Shown: one piece after another, positions 53,333 through 61,663 of the stretch
How positions within the stretch are numbered: position 1 is the first letter of the stretch
Layout: each line of letters starts with the position of its first letter
Source: Natronincola peptidivorans
Lineage (GTDB): Bacteria; Bacillota; Clostridia; Peptostreptococcales; Natronincolaceae
Length of the DNA stretch: 64,000 nucleotides
NCBI RefSeq assembly: GCF_900111615.1
Contig: NZ_FOHU01000002.1
Coordinates: forward strand, 186,001 to 250,000
Direction of reading: 5' to 3'
The notes under the pieces: model-generated
What the model was told of the DNA's origin: nothing
Seen by the model: only the letters and a program-made list of their open reading frames with translations
Databases searched by the model: none
Position numbers and translations under genes: made by a program

Positions 53333-53644
53333 TTGGGGAAATAGTTAAATTATGCCAAAGCTTCTTACAAAATAATATTTTACTGTTTTTTCCATTAAAA
53401 TCTGGGTATATACATAGTTAGTTAATTTTATATCAAGGATATATTTAAAAAAATTCATCATAACTATAACAAATTGATCTTATTAAGCAGAAGCATTGGG
53501 ATCTCAGAAGGAGATGCTACCCTATCTGCTAGTTACAAAGAGTTTATCTATACCAACCCTTACTACAGGTTGAAGAAAGGTATTGTAAAAAAATCTTCTT
53601 AGCAATTGAATGCAACTAAAAATAAAAATGGGAGACGATTACAT
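53333..53644 (+). promoter_or_regulatory. Long structured rex leader, class not recognised
   Basis: About 310 bases with no coding frame. At 53486-53530 a nested structure can form: AGCAG/CTGCT, GGG/CCC and ATCTC/GAGAT closing an AGAAG loop. A further hairpin CCAACC...GGTTG lies near 53558-53575. The T-run terminator of classic riboswitches is missing. I know no matching RNA family. No clear Rex operator (TTGTGA-N6-TCACAA type) was seen. Confidence 0.4.
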
Positions 53645-54295
53645 ATGGCAAAAAAATTTAAGGATATTTCAATGGCTGTTATTCGGAGACTGCCAAAGTA
53701 TCATCGATATTTAAAAGAATTATTAGACAAAGAGGTTTACCGAATTTCATCAAAGGAATTAAGTAACATGATGGGGTTTACTGCTTCGCAGATTCGCCAG
53801 GATTTAAACAATTTTGGGGGATTTGGCCAACAGGGATATGGCTATAATGTAGAAGAGCTTTATGGGGAAATCAAAAAGATCTTGGGACTAAATATTAGCT
53901 ATGGAACTGTTATTATTGGTTCCGGTAACCTTGGTCAAGCTATTGCTAACTACACCAATTTACAGAAACATGGCTTCAATCTATTGGCATTATTTGATAC
54001 CAACCCTAAGCTTATTGGTATGAGGATAAGAGATGTTCCCATCTATGATATTGATGAAATGCAGGAGTTTATTGATACAAATAACATTAACATCGGTATC
54101 ATATGTACCCCAAAAGAATTTGCCCAAGACATAGCCAATAAGCTTGTAAAAGCAAATGTATCGGCTATATGGAATTTTGCACCAATAGACCTTAAGGTGC
54201 CAGAAAATATTATTGTTGAAAATGTTCATTTAAGTGATAGTTTATTTATTATCTCTTATTTATTAAACAACCAAGAAAAAGAGCAATGGGATTAA
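53645..54295 (+). CDS. rex: Redox-sensing transcriptional repressor Rex
   Basis: Repressor that leaves DNA when NADH/NAD+ rises; controls fermentation genes in clostridia. N-terminal winged helix (about 1-75, with ISSKELSNMMGFTASQIRQDLNNFG) and Rossmann domain with VIIGSGNLGQAIANY (about 85-99). Start at ATG 53645 with GGGAG ten bases before; an upstream in-frame TTG at 53606 adds 13 unconserved residues. 217 aa. Confidence 0.95.
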   Translation: MAKKFKDISMAVIRRLPKYHRYLKELLDKEVYRISSKELSNMMGFTASQIRQDLNNFGGFGQQGYGYNVEELYGEIKKILGLNISYGTVIIGSGNLGQAIANYTNLQKHGFNLLALFDTNPKLIGMRIRDVPIYDIDEMQEFIDTNNINIGIICTPKEFAQDIANKLVKANVSAIWNFAPIDLKVPENIIVENVHLSDSLFIISYLLNNQEKEQWD

Positions 54296-54338
54296 CCAAA
54301 AGAAGTCTTTTGAAAAAGCTTTTGATAAAATGACCTCT

Positions 54339-54369
54339 AAAACCTATATCCAAGGATGTAGGTTTTTTT
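54339..54369 (+). terminator. Terminator after rex
   Basis: AAACCTATATCC and GGATGTAGGTTT, then a T-run. Confidence 0.85.
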
Positions 54370-54415
54370 AAACAGGCCAATCTAAAATAGAGATTGCGAA
54401 ATAAAGGTGATAAAA

Positions 54416-54859
54416 ATGAGAAATTATTATCTGCAAATTAACGAGTATGTAGAAAAGCTAGTAGAAAATATTATTATACATGATAAAAAAGGACTTGTAG
54501 TGAAGGGAACTTCTTTATCCGTTATAGAACTATTGATATTAAAAAAACTAGGAAATGTCCAAGAAAAGAAAATGTATGAGATGATTGAAGCATTAAACAT
54601 AGACAGGAATTCCTTTGTTACCTATATCAATAAGCTGCAGCAAAAGCAATATATTATGAAAAGAAAGTCTAGAAAAGATAAGAGAGTACAGGTATTAAGT
54701 CTAACAGAAAAAGGGAAAGAATTGACTGCAGAAATAGTAAAAAAAGAAAAGGAAATGCTGTATTCAATATTAAATGATTTTTCCTTTAATGAGGAGAAGG
54801 CTATTTTAAAATTTTTAGTGAAACTAGATATGCTAAACAAAGAAAAAAATAGGAATTAA
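54416..54859 (+). CDS. MarR family transcriptional regulator
   Basis: 147 aa with a winged helix in the MarR arrangement: dimerising helices at both ends, recognition region ALNIDRNSFVTYINKLQQKQYIMKRKSRKDKRVQVLSLTEKGKEL (wing with the D-R pair, about residues 60-105). ATG 54416 is chosen because AAGGTGAT precedes it; GTG 54407 overlaps that site. Targets unknown. Located after rex. Confidence 0.82.
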   Translation: MRNYYLQINEYVEKLVENIIIHDKKGLVVKGTSLSVIELLILKKLGNVQEKKMYEMIEALNIDRNSFVTYINKLQQKQYIMKRKSRKDKRVQVLSLTEKGKELTAEIVKKEKEMLYSILNDFSFNEEKAILKFLVKLDMLNKEKNRN

Positions 54860-54867
54860 GACAATAA

Positions 54868-54898
54868 AAAAGTGGCAGCTATAAAATCTACCACTTTC
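54868..54898. terminator. Terminator between marR and ferredoxin genes
   Basis: AAAGTGG and CCACTTT arms with inner pairing; A/T runs at both ends serve the two convergent genes. Confidence 0.75.
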
Positions 54899-54912
54899 CT
54901 ACATTTTAAAAT

Positions 54913-55119
<207 letters not shown>

Positions 55120-55343
55120 TTACAATATGTATTATAACAAGGAAAAAAGATTATAATCAATGAAATCAAATATTTTTTGGACAAAAATGCTAAAATATAA
55201 TGATTTTCATTTTAGTTTTAATAGCATAAGAAAGAGAAAATATGTTAAAATAAAATGTAGTGCTCCAATTCTCTATAAAAAAGGGATAGATGGACAATAC
55301 TTTGTAGGAAAGTAACCAGTTGTAGTTTGGGAGGCGTAAAAGG

Positions 55344-56159
55344 ATGGTTCTTGTATTTGTAGGCTCTAGTGGGACAGGAAAAAGCTATCATGCCATGCAT
55401 TTGGCAAAGGAAAAAAATATAAAATTTATTATTGATGATGGACTTTTGATTAAAGATAATAAAGTAATAGCAGGTTCTTCTGCTAAACGGGAAAAATCAA
55501 AAATGGGTGCAATAAAAAGAGCTTTATTTATAGATGAGAAGCATCGCTTAGAAGTAAGGGAGGCTTTAGATCAAGAAAAACCTGATGGGATATTGGTTCT
55601 TGGCACCTCAGAAAAAATGGTGGAATCTATTGTAAAAACTTTATCACTAGGAGAGATCACAGAAAGAATATTTATTGAAGATATTGCTACACAGGAGGAA
55701 ATAAAATCCGCAAAAAAAAGTCGTAAAAAAGAAGGAAAACATGTCATTCCAGTGCCTACCTTTGAAATCAAAAAAGACTTCTCAGGCTACTTCCTAAATC
55801 CACTAAAGGTTTTCAAAAAACTAGGGATAGGTGATAAACAGGTATTAGAGGAAAAATCAGTAGTGAGGCCTACCTTTAGCTATAGGGGAAAATATACTAT
55901 ATCTGATAAGGTAATTAGAGATTTAATTTTCTATGCAGCAAATAAAGTGATAGGCATCTACAAAATAGAAAGTATTGACATTACTAATATACAAGCAGGG
56001 CTAATTATTGAAATAGATGTAAAAATGATTTATGGAAATCCTATAAAGCCATTGATGGAGTGTCTACAGGATCAAGTAAAACACGAAGTTGAAGAAATGA
56101 CCTCCTTTAACATTTTAGCAATTAATGTAATGGTAAAAAGTTTAGTTATATCTGAGTAG
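55344..56159 (+). CDS. P-loop NTPase fused to an Asp23/Gls24-like domain
   Basis: 271 aa. Residues 1-125 are a small P-loop domain with Walker A GSSGTGKS (7-14) and the conserved phrases FIIDDGLLIKDNKVIAGSSAKREKSKM and GILVLGTS. A basic linker (about 125-180) leads to a C-terminal domain (about 185-271; YTISDKVIRDLIFYAANKVIGIYKIESIDI... LIIEIDVKMIYG) resembling the Asp23/Gls24 envelope-stress family. No membrane helix. The same fusion seems to occur in other clostridia (from memory). GGGAGG ribosome site. Function unknown. Confidence 0.75.
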   Translation: MVLVFVGSSGTGKSYHAMHLAKEKNIKFIIDDGLLIKDNKVIAGSSAKREKSKMGAIKRALFIDEKHRLEVREALDQEKPDGILVLGTSEKMVESIVKTLSLGEITERIFIEDIATQEEIKSAKKSRKKEGKHVIPVPTFEIKKDFSGYFLNPLKVFKKLGIGDKQVLEEKSVVRPTFSYRGKYTISDKVIRDLIFYAANKVIGIYKIESIDITNIQAGLIIEIDVKMIYGNPIKPLMECLQDQVKHEVEEMTSFNILAINVMVKSLVISE

Positions 56160-56165
56160 GTTGTT

Positions 56166-56195
56166 TACAATTTAAAGAACAATATGTTATAATTC
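56166..56195 (+). promoter_or_regulatory. Promoter of the glutamate dehydrogenase gene
   Basis: TTTACA, 18-base spacer, TATAAT around 56166-56195; leader about 240 bases. Confidence 0.65.
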
Positions 56196-56355
56196 AAATT
56201 GAGGGTCAACATTTTTTGCAACGCAAGTAAAAAAGTAGCAAGCAAAGTGAAAACAAATTTTTTTTGCCCATAAGCAAAAAAGAGTTAAAAGGCGTTTATA
56301 TCTTTTGTAGTTTTTAAAGATAATACATAATCACCAGTAGTGGGAAAAGGTTTTC

Positions 56356-56376
56356 AAAAAAGCCTTGGCTTTTTTT
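56356..56376 (+). terminator. Terminator-like hairpin inside the gdh leader
   Basis: AAAAAAGC-CTTG-GCTTTTTTT lies between the promoter and the start codon 63 bases downstream. It would stop transcription unless bypassed, so the leader may hold an attenuator; no known riboswitch is recognised in 56200-56350. Confidence 0.5.
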
Positions 56377-56439
56377 GATATATTGCTACACTAGTTTCTG
56401 TATCAATAATAAAATATATTTTTAGGAGGGTGTAGGAAC

Positions 56440-57693
56440 ATGGCAGAAAAGCATGTTAATGTATTTGAAACAGCACAAAAACAAGTAAAGCAGGCGTGTG
56501 ACAAGTTAGGAACAGAGCCAGCAGTTTATGAAGTCTTAAAGAATCCTATGAGAGTGTTAGAAGTAGCAATTCCTGTAAAAATGGATGATGGAACGGTAAA
56601 AAGCTTTATTGGCTACAGATCTCAACATAACGATGCAGTGGGTCCATTCAAAGGCGGAGTTAGATTTCATCAAGATGTAAATATGGACGAAGTAAAAGCT
56701 CTTTCTACATGGATGACATTTAAATGTGGTGTAGTAGGAGTTCCATATGGTGGTGGCAAGGGTGGTGTAGTTGTTAACCCGTTTGAACTATCCCAAGGTG
56801 AGCTAGAAAGATTATCTAGAGGATATTCTAGAGCGATTGCTCCTCTTATTGGTGAAAAAATAGATATTCCGGCTCCAGATGTAGGGACTAACGGACAAGT
56901 TATGGCTTGGATGGTAGATGAATATCAAAAGGCTACTGGCGAATTTGCTCCTGGTGTATACACAGGAAAGCCTGTAGATTTCTACGGTTCATTAGCAAGA
57001 ACAGAGGCAACAGGATTTGGTGTTGTTATTATGGCAAGAGATGCTGCCAAAAAGATAGGCTTACCTTTTGACAAATCAACCATTGCTATTCAAGGTTTTG
57101 GTAATGTAGGCAGCTTTGCAGCTAAATATGCCCATGAATTAGGTGGAAAAATAGTAGCAGTTGCAGACCACACTGCTGGATTATATAACAGTAAAGGCTT
57201 TGATGTATATGCTTTAGCTGAGTATGCTAAGGAAAATAAATGCATCAAAGGATTCCCAGGAGCAGAAAGTGAGTTCCCTAAGGAAGAGGTTATTACATTT
57301 GATGTAGATATTTTACTACCCTGTGCTTTAGAAAATCAAATTACAGCTGAAAATGCTGGAAATATTAAAGCTAAGATTGTTAGTGAAGGCGCAAATGGTC
57401 CTACAACATTGGAAGCGGATGAAATCTTAAATGAAAAAGGTATTGTTGTGGTGCCGGATATTTTAGCAAATGCTGGCGGAGTTACAGTATCTTACTTTGA
57501 ATGGGTTCAAAACCTAATGAGATATTCATGGACCTTTGAAGAGGTTCAAGAAAAGCAAGAAAACCTAATGGTAAAAGCTTTTAATGATATCTGGACATTA
57601 AAAGAAGAGCATGGTGTAAACATGAGGGTAGCAGCATACATGATGTCTATCAAACGTGTTGCTGATGCTATGAAATTAAGAGGCTGGTATTAA
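56440..57693 (+). CDS. Glutamate dehydrogenase
   Basis: 417 aa hexameric-type enzyme that interconverts glutamate with 2-oxoglutarate and ammonia. GPFKGGVRFHQDV and the catalytic-Lys region VPYGGGKGGV (about 104-113), APDVGTNGQVMAWM and the nucleotide-binding QGFGNVGSFAA (about 217-227). The clade with 417 residues is usually NAD-dependent and catabolic in clostridia; cofactor choice is inference. GGAGGG ribosome site, terminator downstream. Rex and ferredoxin genes nearby fit fermentation. Confidence 0.96.
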   Translation: MAEKHVNVFETAQKQVKQACDKLGTEPAVYEVLKNPMRVLEVAIPVKMDDGTVKSFIGYRSQHNDAVGPFKGGVRFHQDVNMDEVKALSTWMTFKCGVVGVPYGGGKGGVVVNPFELSQGELERLSRGYSRAIAPLIGEKIDIPAPDVGTNGQVMAWMVDEYQKATGEFAPGVYTGKPVDFYGSLARTEATGFGVVIMARDAAKKIGLPFDKSTIAIQGFGNVGSFAAKYAHELGGKIVAVADHTAGLYNSKGFDVYALAEYAKENKCIKGFPGAESEFPKEEVITFDVDILLPCALENQITAENAGNIKAKIVSEGANGPTTLEADEILNEKGIVVVPDILANAGGVTVSYFEWVQNLMRYSWTFEEVQEKQENLMVKAFNDIWTLKEEHGVNMRVAAYMMSIKRVADAMKLRGWY

Positions 57694-57715
57694 AATCAAT
57701 GTAAAACAAAATATA

Positions 57716-57750
57716 AAATCGAGTCCTATAGGGGACTCGATTTTTATTTT
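57716..57750 (+). terminator. Terminator after glutamate dehydrogenase
   Basis: AAATCGAGTCC and GGGACTCGATTT, five-base loop, T-rich run. Confidence 0.93.
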
Positions 57751-57892
57751 GCAAAACCTTTCTTGTTTCAGCTCTGCTATATGCTGTCTTATTCTATAAC
57801 GGCATGCTATAGAATAAAGGCAAATCTTGAATAAAGGTGAAGTATTTGGTAACATAGAAAGATGAAGATGATAAAGGAGTTGAAGTATTGCT

Positions 57893-58369
57893 ATGGAAAG
57901 CGTTTTAGAGAAGGTAAAAGAATATATTGAAACCTTGCCTATTCCACTAGAGGTTATAGAATTTCAAGAGGGCACCACAAAAACAGCTGCTATGGCAGCT
58001 GAGCAGCTGGGGGTGGCAGTAGGACAAATAGCCAAAACCATCCTTTTTATGGCAAAGGAGGAACCGGTACTGGTGGTAACCAGTGGAGATGTAAAGGTAA
58101 ACTCCAGCCAGTTAAAGAAGATCATTGGCACAAAGCCAAAGCTGGCAAAACCAGAAGAATGCTTAGAAATCACAGGTTTTCCTCCTGGTGGCGTATGCCC
58201 CTTTGCCCTAAGGCATAAAATCAGAATCCTTATTGATAAAAGTATGGAGAGATTTGATGTGGTGTATGCAGCAGCAGGCACAGCAAATACTGCTGTACCA
58301 ATAACTGTAGAGGAGCTGCTGGTGGTTACAGCGGGAGAGTTGGTAGATATCTGCAAGGGGGAAGAATAA
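57893..58369 (+). CDS. YbaK/EbsC-type aminoacyl-tRNA deacylase
   Basis: 158 aa of the YbaK/ProX domain: hydrolyses mischarged aminoacyl-tRNA (Cys-tRNA-Pro type). Features: GTTKTAAMAAEQLGVAVGQIAKTILFM (about 25-50), the conserved Lys in VNSSQLKKIIG, GFPPGGVCPFALRH (about 98-111) and the C-terminal AAAGTANTAVPI. AAGGAG is 14 bases before the ATG, rather far. Single gene. Confidence 0.9.
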   Translation: MESVLEKVKEYIETLPIPLEVIEFQEGTTKTAAMAAEQLGVAVGQIAKTILFMAKEEPVLVVTSGDVKVNSSQLKKIIGTKPKLAKPEECLEITGFPPGGVCPFALRHKIRILIDKSMERFDVVYAAAGTANTAVPITVEELLVVTAGELVDICKGEE

Positions 58370-58503
58370 AAGAGCAAGAAGTTTTCAACAGTAGTACTAA
58401 CAGTTCATCAAGTTTTCACATAAAATTTTGTTGAAACATGTACACAATATAAAAAAATGTCGTTAAATATTGATTTATCAAAGAATATCGCGAAGACTTT
58501 ATA

Positions 58504-58532
58504 TTTCAAATCATCATCTACCTATGTATAAT
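58504..58532 (+). promoter_or_regulatory. Promoter of the riboswitch-controlled operon
   Basis: TTTCAA (58504-58509), 17-base spacer, TATAAT (58527-58532). Transcription would begin near 58539, at the foot of the aptamer. 58370-58503 before it is AT-rich and shows no gene. Confidence 0.65.
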
Positions 58533-58538
58533 AAGACT

Positions 58539-58614
58539 ATAGATGGGGACGATGAGGGATATTCTGTATTTGGGCACTTGGAATATCAAGAGTTAATAGT
58601 GCAACCGACCAGCT
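58539..58614 (+). promoter_or_regulatory. Cyclic di-GMP-II riboswitch
   Basis: The 3' half, GGGCACTT (58572-), the AAGAGTTAATAGTGCAACC segment and CGACC (58606-58610), matches the known c-di-GMP-II aptamer of Clostridium acetobutylicum and C. difficile almost base for base, and ACGATGAGG (58549-58557) corresponds to its 5' conserved strand. P1 can form from AGATGG (58541-58546) and CCAGCT (58609-58614), one mismatch. The P1 3' strand is also the 5' arm of a terminator, so ligand binding should switch the operon ON. Confidence 0.95.
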
Positions 58615-58634
58615 GATGAAGGCTGGTTTTTTAT
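58608..58634 (+). terminator. Riboswitch expression-platform terminator
   Basis: ACCAGC (58608-58613) and GCTGGT (58622-58627) followed by TTTTTATT. The left arm overlaps P1 of the aptamer, so the two structures exclude each other. Confidence 0.9.
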
Positions 58635-58773
58635 TGCATGAAAAAACATGACCTATACAAGCACTTCATTGCATATATTTTATAAAATATGGAAATAGTT
58701 TAGAAAGGAGAAGTACTGAAGGCTTAGTTATCTTATTGAAAGGACAGCGTTTTTCAACTAAGGAGGAGAATCT

Positions 58774-60489
58774 ATGGTTTATCCGAAAATTTATGAAAAG
58801 ATAGCTAATTTAAAAAAAGAAAAAGAAATATTTGAAATAGTATTTTTATATAGATATGCTTCCTTGCTGATTACATCCATTCTTTATATGATGGGAAATC
58901 AAAATCATTCCTATGGAAAAAAAATATTTATTGTAGGCTGCATTACCATAGCTTCGGTACTGCTACACTATCTTTACATAAAAAATGAAGCCTCCATTAC
59001 AAAAACTAAGATTTTGATATTGATTGAGACCTTAGGAAATTCTTTTATTCTTATTCCATCGGGAGGCATCAACAGTCCTTATGTCTGGTATTCTTTAAAC
59101 ACAATATTAATAACCTCCGTAAAGCTAAATAATAAATACTGCTGGGGCAACCTATTTATTTATCTTTTTAACTCTACCATTGTGACACAGTTTATTGTAG
59201 AAGATAGAAGAGATTTTACAGGAATATTTATGGAAGAGTCCAACCTGCTACTAAGCTTTGTGCTCATTACTGGGATTATCCAAATACCAGTAAAATACGC
59301 TAAGAAAATTCAAGAAAAAAGCTATTATTTGGAAGAAAGCAATAGGAAGCTTATGATGGCAGATGCAAAAAATAAGGAAGCTATGAGCTATATTATGGAG
59401 CTTTATCAAGGGGTACATTTATTTACCATACAGCAGGACAAAAAGGACTTAATACAACTAATGGTAGAATACAGTAAAAAGATGATTAAGACCACAGAAG
59501 TAGTCTTTGTAGAGCAAGTTAAAAAAGAAAAAAAGATAAGCGATGAAGTCTATGACGCCCAAAGGAGTATGAAGGACAAAATTACTACAGAAATTTTAAA
59601 AGAATGGAATCATATTATATCCTCTGATACACCTATAGAAATGAAGATCAATGATAAGACCTTCGTTTTTATTGACATAGGATGCAATTATAGAACCTAC
59701 GGCATATTAGGTATTGATATTACTTACCAAAGACAAGAAAGTGATTATAAAGAAACCTTGGAGCAGTTGAAATTTTTAGCTAGTCTTAGTGCAAATTCTT
59801 TTGAGAAGCTTGAGTTAGAGAAAATCAATGAAAAATTACTCATCAATGAAGAACAAAATCGTATAGCCAATGAGATCCATGATGGAATACTACAAAGACT
59901 TTTCAGTATCTCCTGCAATATATTTACCAGTATTAAGTATCTAGAAAAAGGAAGTGTCAAGGAAATAACAAGAGAGTTAAATAAAACTAGAGCTTCTCTA
60001 AATAGTGTCATGAAGGATTTAAGGGCCACCATCTACTCACTTAGCTGGAGAAAGGACGGTACCAACAATTTTATTGACAATATTGAAAGTTATATTGAGG
60101 AAATGAAGTCATTGAATAATATCTATATTGATTTTCACTTAGAGGGTAATCATGAAATGATGTCAATGGAACAAAAAAAAGCCGTCTACAGAATCATATG
60201 TGAAGGCATTGGAAATGCTGTTCGTCATGGTGAAGCAAATCATATAGAAGTTATTCTTACTATTGAAGCTTATAGGATCTTCCTTCAAATAGAGGATAAT
60301 GGCAAGGGCTTTGATTTGAGAGCCGTAGAAAAGGAAGGGAAAATGGGCTTGGGAATAAAAAACATCCAGCTATTAACACAGTCCCTAAGTGGTAGTATCA
60401 GCATTGATAGTCAGTTAGCTTTGGGAACAAAAATAGCAATTACCATTCCCAATGCGCTTGAAAAATTTTATGAGGAGGAAGTAGTGTGA
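58774..60489 (+). CDS. DegS/NreB-type membrane sensor histidine kinase
   Basis: 571 aa. About five or six membrane helices (residues 25-175), a signalling helix, a degenerate GAF-like region (about 205-340), then HisKA_3 with phosphoacceptor His369 in ANEIHDGILQRLF and an ATPase domain with the N box (EGIGNAVRHGEANH), DNGKGFD and GLGIKNI. No recognisable ligand. It is the first gene after the c-di-GMP riboswitch (AAGGAGGAG before the ATG), and its stop overlaps the regulator start (GTGA). Confidence 0.92.
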   Translation: MVYPKIYEKIANLKKEKEIFEIVFLYRYASLLITSILYMMGNQNHSYGKKIFIVGCITIASVLLHYLYIKNEASITKTKILILIETLGNSFILIPSGGINSPYVWYSLNTILITSVKLNNKYCWGNLFIYLFNSTIVTQFIVEDRRDFTGIFMEESNLLLSFVLITGIIQIPVKYAKKIQEKSYYLEESNRKLMMADAKNKEAMSYIMELYQGVHLFTIQQDKKDLIQLMVEYSKKMIKTTEVVFVEQVKKEKKISDEVYDAQRSMKDKITTEILKEWNHIISSDTPIEMKINDKTFVFIDIGCNYRTYGILGIDITYQRQESDYKETLEQLKFLASLSANSFEKLELEKINEKLLINEEQNRIANEIHDGILQRLFSISCNIFTSIKYLEKGSVKEITRELNKTRASLNSVMKDLRATIYSLSWRKDGTNNFIDNIESYIEEMKSLNNIYIDFHLEGNHEMMSMEQKKAVYRIICEGIGNAVRHGEANHIEVILTIEAYRIFLQIEDNGKGFDLRAVEKEGKMGLGIKNIQLLTQSLSGSISIDSQLALGTKIAITIPNALEKFYEEEVV

Positions 60490-61106
60490 GGATATTGATT
60501 GTTGACGACCATCCATTAGTCAGAAGGGGCATAGCCTCTGCCCTATCCTTTGAAGATAGCATAGAGGAAGTCAGAGAAGCTGGTAATATAGAAGAAGCAT
60601 TAGTGTTGATGGCTCATACTATACCGGAAATCACCATAATCGATCTAAATCTTGGAAGGGAGGATGGATTAGAGATCATAAACCAAGCACAAAAAAGGAA
60701 TATTTCAACAAAATTCATCGTTTTAACCTCATCACAAAAGAAAGAGGACTTTCTAAGGGCTAGAGAGATAGGTGTGGATGGATACATATTAAAAGAGGCT
60801 TTTCCAGAGGATATACTCTATGGACTAAAGGTGGTGGCAAGAGGAAAGAAGTTTTTTGACCCTGAGATCATGCAATATCAAATGAGAAATAATGAAAAAG
60901 ATGATTTGGAGGACCTATCACCAAGAGAGCGGGACGTTTTAGAAGAGCTTGGGAAGGGGTTAAGTAATCTTGCAATTGCCGAAAAGCTTTATATCTCAGA
61001 GCATACAGTGAAAAAACATGTAAGCAATATCCTTTCTAAGCTAGAACTCCGGCATAGAACAGAGGCTGCACTATATATAAATAATAAAGCCAACTTGCAG
61101 CATTAA
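60486..61106 (+). CDS. NarL/FixJ-type response regulator
   Basis: 206 aa, GTG start overlapping the kinase stop. Receiver domain with D7/D8, phosphoacceptor D53 (TIIDLNLG), Thr in LTSSQK and Lys in LKEAF; LuxR-type helix-turn-helix at about 143-200 (LSPRERDVLEELGKGLSNLAIAEKL...HTVKKHVSNIL). Likely activates the exported-protein genes directly downstream or further matrix genes (inference). Confidence 0.95.
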   Translation: MRILIVDDHPLVRRGIASALSFEDSIEEVREAGNIEEALVLMAHTIPEITIIDLNLGREDGLEIINQAQKRNISTKFIVLTSSQKKEDFLRAREIGVDGYILKEAFPEDILYGLKVVARGKKFFDPEIMQYQMRNNEKDDLEDLSPRERDVLEELGKGLSNLAIAEKLYISEHTVKKHVSNILSKLELRHRTEAALYINNKANLQH

Positions 61107-61159
61107 TAGTTAGATGGATAAGAATCAAAATATTTAATATGGAAAGAGGTGGATATCAA

Positions 61160-61588
61160 TTGGCAAGAAAAAAATCCATAGGAAAATATATCATCATAAT
61201 AAGCGCTATTGTTTTACTTAACCTCATAGGGGTAGGCTATGGCTATTGGACTGAAGGGTTGCAGATGAAGGCTTCGGTTTCTACTGGGACACTGGATATA
61301 GATGTGTATAAGACTTCTATTGCTAATAATGAAATAGAAGGATTAGTAGCATACCCTGAAGGAGATAGGATAAGGGTAGAAGGAGAAATACCAGATAATT
61401 TCAAGGGAACTGAAGTGATATTGAGTTATTCAGTACGTAATATAGGTACTGTTCCTGTACTAGTTGAAGACAGCACTATAGATGGAAGAACTATAGAACC
61501 TGGAGGACCAGCAGAGAATTTCCAAGTATATATTTCGCTAAGTGAGGATTTTGAATATAAATTACCTATTACTCAAGCTACCCAATAA
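61160..61588 (+). CDS. Exported protein with SipW-class signal peptide
   Basis: About 142 aa. The N-terminus (residues 1-40) has a basic start, one hydrophobic helix and then GVGYGYWTEGLQMKASVSTG-TLDIDV, the TIGR04088-type signal seen in TasA and camelysin family substrates of SipW peptidases. The mature part is a beta-sandwich-like domain (VILSYSVRNIGTVPVLVEDS). TTG 61160 is the likely start, with AGGTGG seven bases upstream; ATG 61139 overlaps that site. It resembles a TasA-like or pilin-like extracellular subunit, but is shorter than TasA. Confidence 0.8.
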   Translation: MARKKSIGKYIIIISAIVLLNLIGVGYGYWTEGLQMKASVSTGTLDIDVYKTSIANNEIEGLVAYPEGDRIRVEGEIPDNFKGTEVILSYSVRNIGTVPVLVEDSTIDGRTIEPGGPAENFQVYISLSEDFEYKLPITQATQ

Positions 61589-61663
61589 AAAAGGGAATAT
61601 TTATAGAAGATAATACACAAAAAATGTCCTGCTTTATTATATATCGAAATGGAGGTGTGTAGT

